A stretch of DNA of 10,806 bases, taken from positions 632 to 11,437 of the forward strand of contig DDRC01000027.1 in assembly GCA_002342985.1 (NCBI GenBank), written 5' to 3'. Every line of letters begins with the position of its first letter. The first letter of the stretch is position 1. Made by a program: the position numbers and the translations under genes. Source of the stretch: Flavobacteriales bacterium UBA2426 (GTDB taxonomy: Bacteria > Bacteroidota > Bacteroidia > Flavobacteriales_F > PHOS-HE28). The notes under the pieces are model-generated. The model saw only the letters and a list, made by a program, of their open reading frames with translations, searched no databases and was not told the origin of the DNA. This document shows positions 7,122 through 10,806 of this stretch, one piece after another.

Positions 7122-8246
7122 GTGAGCGCATTCGAACTGATCACCGGCCAGGAAGCCCTGGCCGCGCATTGCGCAGGGCTCGCGGGTGCACAGGTCATCG
7201 CACTCGATACCGAGGCCAGCAGCTTCCACCGCTACCGGGAACGGGTGTGCCTGGTGCAGCTCAGCACCCGCGCCTCCACCTTGCTCGTGGACCCGCTGGC
7301 CGTGCCCGACCTGGCCCCCTTGGGCAGACTGCTCGCCGATCCCTCCATGGAAGTGGTCATACACGATGCGGACTATGACCTGCGGATCCTGGCCAAGTAC
7401 CATGGCATCCGGGTGGAGAACGTCTTCGACACCCTGGTCGCCGCCGAACTGCTCAACGAGCCGGAAATCGGCCTGGCCTCACTGCTGAAGAAGTATCAAG
7501 GCGTACAGGTGGACAAGAGGTTCCAGAAAGCGGACTGGAGCAAGCGGCCGCTGCCGGCTGACATGCTCGCCTACGCCGCCGGCGACACCAGCCATCTGAT
7601 CGCGCTGCGCGACCAGTTGAAAGACCTGCTGACCGAGAAGGGGCGTTGGCCCTGGGCCGAGGAGGAATTCGCCCTCCTTACCGATGCGCCTTTCAACCTG
7701 GCTGCCGATGATGAACCGGCCTACCTCAAGCTGAAGACCGCGAAACTCCTGAAGCCGCACCAATTGGCCATCCTTCGCGAGGTGCACGCGCTGCGCGAGC
7801 AGATAGCCGAGCGCATGGACCGCGCGCCCTTCATGGTGGTGGGCAACGAGGTTCTGCTGCAGCTGGCCACCGACCCGCCCGGCAGCCTGCAGGAGCTCGG
7901 GCGACGCAAAGGCGTCGGTGACCGCTTCCTCGAGCGCCATGGGCGGGACCTGATGAAAGCCATCCAGCGCGGCCTGGAGCTGCCCAAGGACCAATGGCCG
8001 CAGGTTCCCCGCCCCAAGCGCTGGCCCCGCGACCCAGATTTCGACGAGCGGCTCAAGCGATTGAAGCAAGTACGCGACCGGCTCACGGCTGAGCATGACC
8101 TGAGACTGGGCATCGTGGCCAGCAACCAGATGCTCACGGAAATCGCCCGCACCCTGCCGGGTGATTTGGAGGCCCTGTCACGCCTGCCCGGCATGCGCCG
8201 ATATCAAACCCGGCTATTCGGCGAGGCGCTGTTGCAGGCGCTCTGA
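7122..8246 (+). CDS. rnd: Ribonuclease D
   Basis: This 374-residue 3'-5' exoribonuclease trims tRNA and other small RNA 3' ends. From GTG 7122 the DEDD-Y catalytic residues are D29 and E31 (IALDTEASSF), D86 (IHDADYDLRIL), and Y151 and D155 (AYAAGDTSHL). These numbers are almost identical to those of E. coli RNase D, which supports the start choice. An HRDC domain follows (about 211-290, beginning LLKPHQLAILREVHALRE). A second HRDC-like helical region fills about 305-374. Length is normal for the family. The frame extends upstream to 6984 inside manC, but that part is not RNase D-like. No Shine-Dalgarno is visible. RNase D is less universal in Bacteroidota than in Proteobacteria, but nothing in the gene looks foreign. 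Confidence 0.93.
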   Translation: MSAFELITGQEALAAHCAGLAGAQVIALDTEASSFHRYRERVCLVQLSTRASTLLVDPLAVPDLAPLGRLLADPSMEVVIHDADYDLRILAKYHGIRVENVFDTLVAAELLNEPEIGLASLLKKYQGVQVDKRFQKADWSKRPLPADMLAYAAGDTSHLIALRDQLKDLLTEKGRWPWAEEEFALLTDAPFNLAADDEPAYLKLKTAKLLKPHQLAILREVHALREQIAERMDRAPFMVVGNEVLLQLATDPPGSLQELGRRKGVGDRFLERHGRDLMKAIQRGLELPKDQWPQVPRPKRWPRDPDFDERLKRLKQVRDRLTAEHDLRLGIVASNQMLTEIARTLPGDLEALSRLPGMRRYQTRLFGEALLQAL

Positions 8247-8290
8247 AAGAGCCGAGGGTAGGTCCAGATGTGAGCAAAGTCACCCGTCGC

Positions 8291-8306
8291 ATAGCTATAT
8301 AGCTAT
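8291..8306. promoter_or_regulatory. Perfect AT-rich palindrome, probable ArsR-type operator
   Basis: ATAGCTATATAGCTAT is its own reverse complement over 16 bases. It is also two head-to-tail copies of ATAGCTAT, each itself palindromic. It is markedly AT-rich in a GC-rich region and its last base overlaps the -7 element of the arsR-like gene. ArsR-family dimers bind AT-rich inverted repeats overlapping their own promoters, so autorepression of the downstream operon is the natural reading. Confidence 0.6.
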
Positions 8307-8313
8307 ACGTTTG
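8306..8313 (+). promoter_or_regulatory. -7 promoter element for arsR-tauE-persulfide dioxygenase operon
   Basis: TACGTTTG is a perfect match to TAnnTTTG. It ends eight bases before ATG 8322 and 20 before ATG 8334. No -33 TTTG is visible at the usual distance (about 8282-8286 is GC-rich), which would suit a promoter controlled by a repressor on the adjoining palindrome. Confidence 0.55.
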
Positions 8314-8321
8314 TGCCATCG

Positions 8322-8648
8322 ATGACCAACATCATGGCCGCAACAACGCTAGACGAGCGCATCGGCTCGGACAAGCTCAATCGGGCAAGCGAACTGCTGC
8401 GTGCAGCAGCCCACCCGCAGCGCTTGGCCATCCTGGATGCGCTGGGGCAGCACACCCATCTGTGCAACAGGGAGCTTCAGGTCATGCTGGGGATCGAACA
8501 GGCCATCCTGAGCCAGCACCTCACCCTCATGCGCGATAAAGGCCTTCTGGATTGCCGGAAGGAAGGCAAGTTCACCCACTGGACCCTGCGCCGGCCGGAA
8601 TTCCTGCGCATCGTTAACTGCCTCGAGAACTGCTGCGATAAGCTCTGA
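8322..8648 (+). CDS. ArsR-family winged-helix transcriptional regulator
   Basis: The product is 108 residues from ATG 8322. The ATG at 8334 (104 residues, MAATTLDER) is an equally possible start; a GTG at 8313 lies in the promoter and is unlikely. The fold is typical of ArsR: LLRAAAHPQRLAILDAL (helices 1-2), LCNRELQVMLGIEQAILSQHLTLMRDKGLL (helix-turn-helix), then the wing CRKEGKFTHWTL and a C-terminal dimer helix. Cysteines are at 48, 78, 100, 104 and 105. Cys48 aligns with the first Cys of the ArsR ELCVCDL motif, while SqrR/BigR use an earlier helix-2 cysteine that here is Asp39. The NCLENCC cluster near the C-terminus could supply the partner thiol. With a persulfide dioxygenase and permease downstream, I infer a thiol-based repressor sensing persulfide or sulfide. 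Its stop overlaps the permease start (TGATG). Confidence 0.85.
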   Translation: MTNIMAATTLDERIGSDKLNRASELLRAAAHPQRLAILDALGQHTHLCNRELQVMLGIEQAILSQHLTLMRDKGLLDCRKEGKFTHWTLRRPEFLRIVNCLENCCDKL

Positions 8649-9460
8649 TGCACATGGAGATCCTCGGTTACATCGGCGCCATCCTCATGGGCTTGTCCCT
8701 CGGCCTCATCGGCGGCGGCGGCAGCATCCTCACCGTGCCCATCCTCGTCTACCTGTTCAGCATCGATGCGGTGCTGGCCACGGCCTATTCGCTCTTCATC
8801 GTGGGGCTCACCAGCCTCATCGGCTCCTTCAGCCACATGCGCTTGGGCAACATCCATTGGCGCACGGCCATTGTGTTCGGCATCCCGAGCATCCTGGCCG
8901 TTTACGCCACCCGGGCATTCCTGGTGCCAGCCCTCCCCGACCCCCTCCTCACATTAGGCGACCTGGCGGTGAGCAAGGCGCTCGGCATGCTCATCCTGTT
9001 CGCGCTGCTGATGGTGTCCGCGGCCTACAGCATGATCCGCAAGCCAAGGGCCAAGGCGAACGGCATTGAAGGCGGCAAGGTGAGCTTCAACTACCCACTC
9101 ATCCTGGTGGAAGGCGCGGTGGTGGGCACCATCACCGGGCTGGTAGGCGCAGGCGGCGGCTTCCTCATCATCCCCGCCTTGGTGCTGCTGGCCAAGCTGC
9201 CGATGAAGCAGGCGGTGGGCACCTCCCTCATCATCATCGCCGCCAAGAGCCTCATCGGCTTCACCGGCGACCTGGGCGGCGACGAGCTCATCGACTGGAA
9301 CTTCCTGCTGGTGTTCTCCGCTATCGCGGTGGTGGGCATCATCGCCGGCAGCCTGCTCAGCAAACGCATACCGAACGAGAAGCTCAAGCCCGCCTTCGGC
9401 TGGTTCGTGCTGGTCATGGGCGTGTATATCATCGCCCGCGAACTCTCCAACCTCAGCTAA
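8648..9460 (+). CDS. TauE/SafE-family sulfite/anion exporter-type permease
   Basis: This 270-residue membrane protein shows the internal duplication of the TauE/SafE (DUF81) family: GLIGGGGSILTVP at 19-31 and GLVGAGGGFLIIP at 164-176. Each copy is followed by a transmembrane array with a conserved Ala-Thr/Gly-Thr-Ser motif (LATAYSLF and AVGTSLII). About eight transmembrane segments are expected, with a basic cytoplasmic loop (RKPRAKANG, about 131-139) between halves. Family members are thought to move sulfite, thiosulfate, sulfoacetate or related anions. Next to a persulfide dioxygenase, export of sulfite or thiosulfate is a reasonable guess, as proposed for TauE in the Staphylococcus cst operon. 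The ATG overlaps the regulator's stop by one base; a second ATG at 8654 is possible. A 56-base gap follows with no clear terminator or promoter. Confidence 0.9.
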   Translation: MHMEILGYIGAILMGLSLGLIGGGGSILTVPILVYLFSIDAVLATAYSLFIVGLTSLIGSFSHMRLGNIHWRTAIVFGIPSILAVYATRAFLVPALPDPLLTLGDLAVSKALGMLILFALLMVSAAYSMIRKPRAKANGIEGGKVSFNYPLILVEGAVVGTITGLVGAGGGFLIIPALVLLAKLPMKQAVGTSLIIIAAKSLIGFTGDLGGDELIDWNFLLVFSAIAVVGIIAGSLLSKRIPNEKLKPAFGWFVLVMGVYIIARELSNLS

Positions 9461-9516
9461 CTCACGGGCATCCTCCCATCGCCCGGACCCACCCAACACG
9501 CAAAACAACCCCCATC

Positions 9517-10806
9517 ATGAAGATCGAACAGATCTACACCGGCTGCCTGGCGCAAGGCGCCTACTACATCGAGAGCGACGGCGAGGCCGTCATCATCGAC
9601 CCGCTGCGGGAGACCCAGCCTTATCTGGACCGCGCCAAGCAAAGCGGAGCGCGCATCAAGTACGTGCTCGAGACGCACTTCCACGCCGACTTCGTGAGCG
9701 GCCACCTGGACCTCTCCAAGAAGACCGGTGCACCCATCGTGTACGGCCCCAATGCGAACCCGCAGTTCGATGCGCACATCGCCACCGATGGTGAGGTGCT
9801 GAAGGTGGGCAAGGTGACCATCACCGTGCTGCACACGCCGGGCCACACCATGGAGAGCACCACCTACCTGCTGAAGGATGAGAGCGGCAAGCCGCACGCC
9901 ATCTTCACCGGTGATACCCTCTTCATCGGCGATGTGGGCCGCCCCGACCTCGCGCAGAAGATGGGCTCGCTGACGCAGGAGGACCTGGCCGGCTACCTGT
10001 ACGAGAGCCTGCACACCAAGATCATGTCCCTGCCCGATGACGTGCTGGTGTACCCCGCGCACGGGGCCGGCAGCGCCTGCGGCAAGAACATGAGCAAGGA
10101 GACCTGGGACACGCTGGGCAACCAGAAGCAGACCAACTACGCGCTGAAGGCCGCGACCAAGGAGCAGTTCATCAAGGAGGTGACCGATGGCCTGCTGCCG
10201 CCGCCCGCCTACTTCCCCCAGAACGTGGCCATGAACAAGGGCGTGATCGAGAGCGTGGACAGCGTGAAGGAGCGCGGCATGCGTGCCCTCACCCCCGACC
10301 AGTTCGAGCTGGTAGCCGAGACCGAAGGGGCCCTGGTGCTCGACACGCGCGGTGCGCAGACCTTCAAGGACGGCTTCGTGCCCCGTAGCATCAACATCGG
10401 CATCAAGGGCGACTTCGCTCCCTGGGTGGGCGCCATGATCCCCGATGTGAAGCACCCGCTGCTGCTGGTGACCGATGAAGGCATGGAGGACGAGGTAGTG
10501 ACGCGTCTGGCCCGCGTGGGCTACGACAACGTGTTCGGTTACCTGAAGGGCGGCATCAGCGCTTGGAAGGCGAGCGGCAAGGACGTGGACACCATCGAGA
10601 GCATCTCCGCCGAGGAGTTCGCGAAGCGCTTCCACGCGAACAAGCTGCGCGTGGTGGACGTGCGCAAGGACGGCGAATACGAGGCCGAGCACGTGGACGG
10701 CGCCTGGCATGCCTCGCTGCAGTACATCAACCAGAACCTGGCCGCCTTCAGCAAGGAGGAGACCAACTACATCCACTGCGCCGGCGGCTACCGCAGCATG
10801 ATCGCG
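9517..10806 (+). CDS. CstB-like persulfide dioxygenase-rhodanese fusion, 3'-partial
   Basis: The frame from ATG 9517 stays open to the right edge: 430 residues, C-terminus missing. Residues about 1-240 are a metallo-beta-lactamase-fold persulfide dioxygenase. Predicted mononuclear iron ligands are H54 (THFHADFVSGH), H110 (TPGHT) and D133 (TGDTLF), with YPAHGAGSACG at 179-189. HxHxDF replaces the HxHxDH of two-metal hydrolases, as expected for the one-iron ETHE1/CstB group. A first rhodanese domain (about 258-355) has no catalytic cysteine; TDEGMED stands where the CxxxxR loop should be. The second rhodanese domain (from about 367) has an intact loop CAGGYRS with C421 and R426. This dioxygenase, pseudorhodanese, rhodanese order is that of Staphylococcus CstB, which oxidises low-molecular-weight persulfides to thiosulfate. 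A cytoplasmic enzyme is expected. Probably fewer than about 50 residues are missing. Confidence 0.92.
   Translation, partial: MKIEQIYTGCLAQGAYYIESDGEAVIIDPLRETQPYLDRAKQSGARIKYVLETHFHADFVSGHLDLSKKTGAPIVYGPNANPQFDAHIATDGEVLKVGKVTITVLHTPGHTMESTTYLLKDESGKPHAIFTGDTLFIGDVGRPDLAQKMGSLTQEDLAGYLYESLHTKIMSLPDDVLVYPAHGAGSACGKNMSKETWDTLGNQKQTNYALKAATKEQFIKEVTDGLLPPPAYFPQNVAMNKGVIESVDSVKERGMRALTPDQFELVAETEGALVLDTRGAQTFKDGFVPRSINIGIKGDFAPWVGAMIPDVKHPLLLVTDEGMEDEVVTRLARVGYDNVFGYLKGGISAWKASGKDVDTIESISAEEFAKRFHANKLRVVDVRKDGEYEAEHVDGAWHASLQYINQNLAAFSKEETNYIHCAGGYRSMIA

Noticed and set aside
5881..7131. Minus-strand open frame of 416 codons opposite manC
   Set aside because: manC has all family motifs on the plus strand; the antisense product is low-complexity and has no promoter.
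9461..9516. Possible terminator or promoter between the permease and the dioxygenase genes
   Set aside because: Only a 5-bp CGGGC/GCCCG pair with a long loop and no T-run is present, and no TAnnTTTG; the genes are more likely co-transcribed.
9457..10776. Minus-strand open frame of 439 codons opposite the dioxygenase-rhodanese gene
   Set aside because: The plus strand encodes a clear CstB-like enzyme; the antisense product is a His/Val/Leu-rich shadow.
1..10806. CRISPR array, tRNA or rRNA gene, insertion sequence, prophage or defence system
   Set aside because: I saw no spaced direct repeats, no cloverleaf or rRNA segments, no transposase or integrase motifs and no defence-protein domains in any frame.

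Overview
The window reads as chromosomal DNA from a GC-rich member of the Bacteroidota, probably a high-GC Flavobacteriales-like lineage. Four signs support this. Two secreted proteins end in type IX secretion (T9SS) C-terminal sorting domains. Intergenic gaps carry TAnnTTTG-type -7 promoter elements, the Bacteroidota consensus, which stand out against GC-rich DNA. Shine-Dalgarno sites are mostly absent. An MlaE/MlaF-like ABC pair sits as a two-gene unit. The lineage is an inference; no rRNA or tRNA gene is present. Coding density is high and no gene-free stretch exceeds 300 bases.

Layout. (1) 1-3476, plus strand: two tandem paralogous T9SS cargo proteins, the first cut by the window edge. 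They are separated by a strong hairpin terminator (1411-1439) and a 222-base gap with a candidate promoter. (2) 3491-3530: a perfect 40-base palindrome that can terminate transcription from both sides. (3) 3550-5051, minus strand: an mlaE-mlaF-like lipid-transport ABC permease and ATPase, overlapping by ATGA. (4) 5119-8246, plus strand, divergent from mlaE: a 64-residue lipoprotein, an SprT-like zinc protease, mannose-1-phosphate guanylyltransferase (ATGA overlap with sprT-like), then ribonuclease D. (5) 8291 to the right edge, plus strand: an ArsR-family regulator, a TauE/SafE permease and a CstB-like persulfide dioxygenase/rhodanese fusion that runs off the window.

The most interesting part is the last block. 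A perfect 16-base AT-rich palindrome touches a perfect TAnnTTTG element immediately before the arsR-like gene. It is followed by a permease and a persulfide-oxidising enzyme. This has the logic of the staphylococcal cst operon (CstR-TauE-CstB) and of BigR/SqrR circuits, but with an ArsR protein whose cysteines do not sit in the SqrR/BigR positions. I infer a reactive-sulfur-species sensing and detoxification operon with a variant sensor. The parts belong to known families; the possible novelty is the sensor chemistry and the operator design.

The remaining genes are mostly housekeeping or envelope functions: lipid transport, GDP-mannose supply for glycans, RNA processing and secreted proteins. 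Several promoters appear to lie so close to their start codons that their transcripts would be nearly leaderless.
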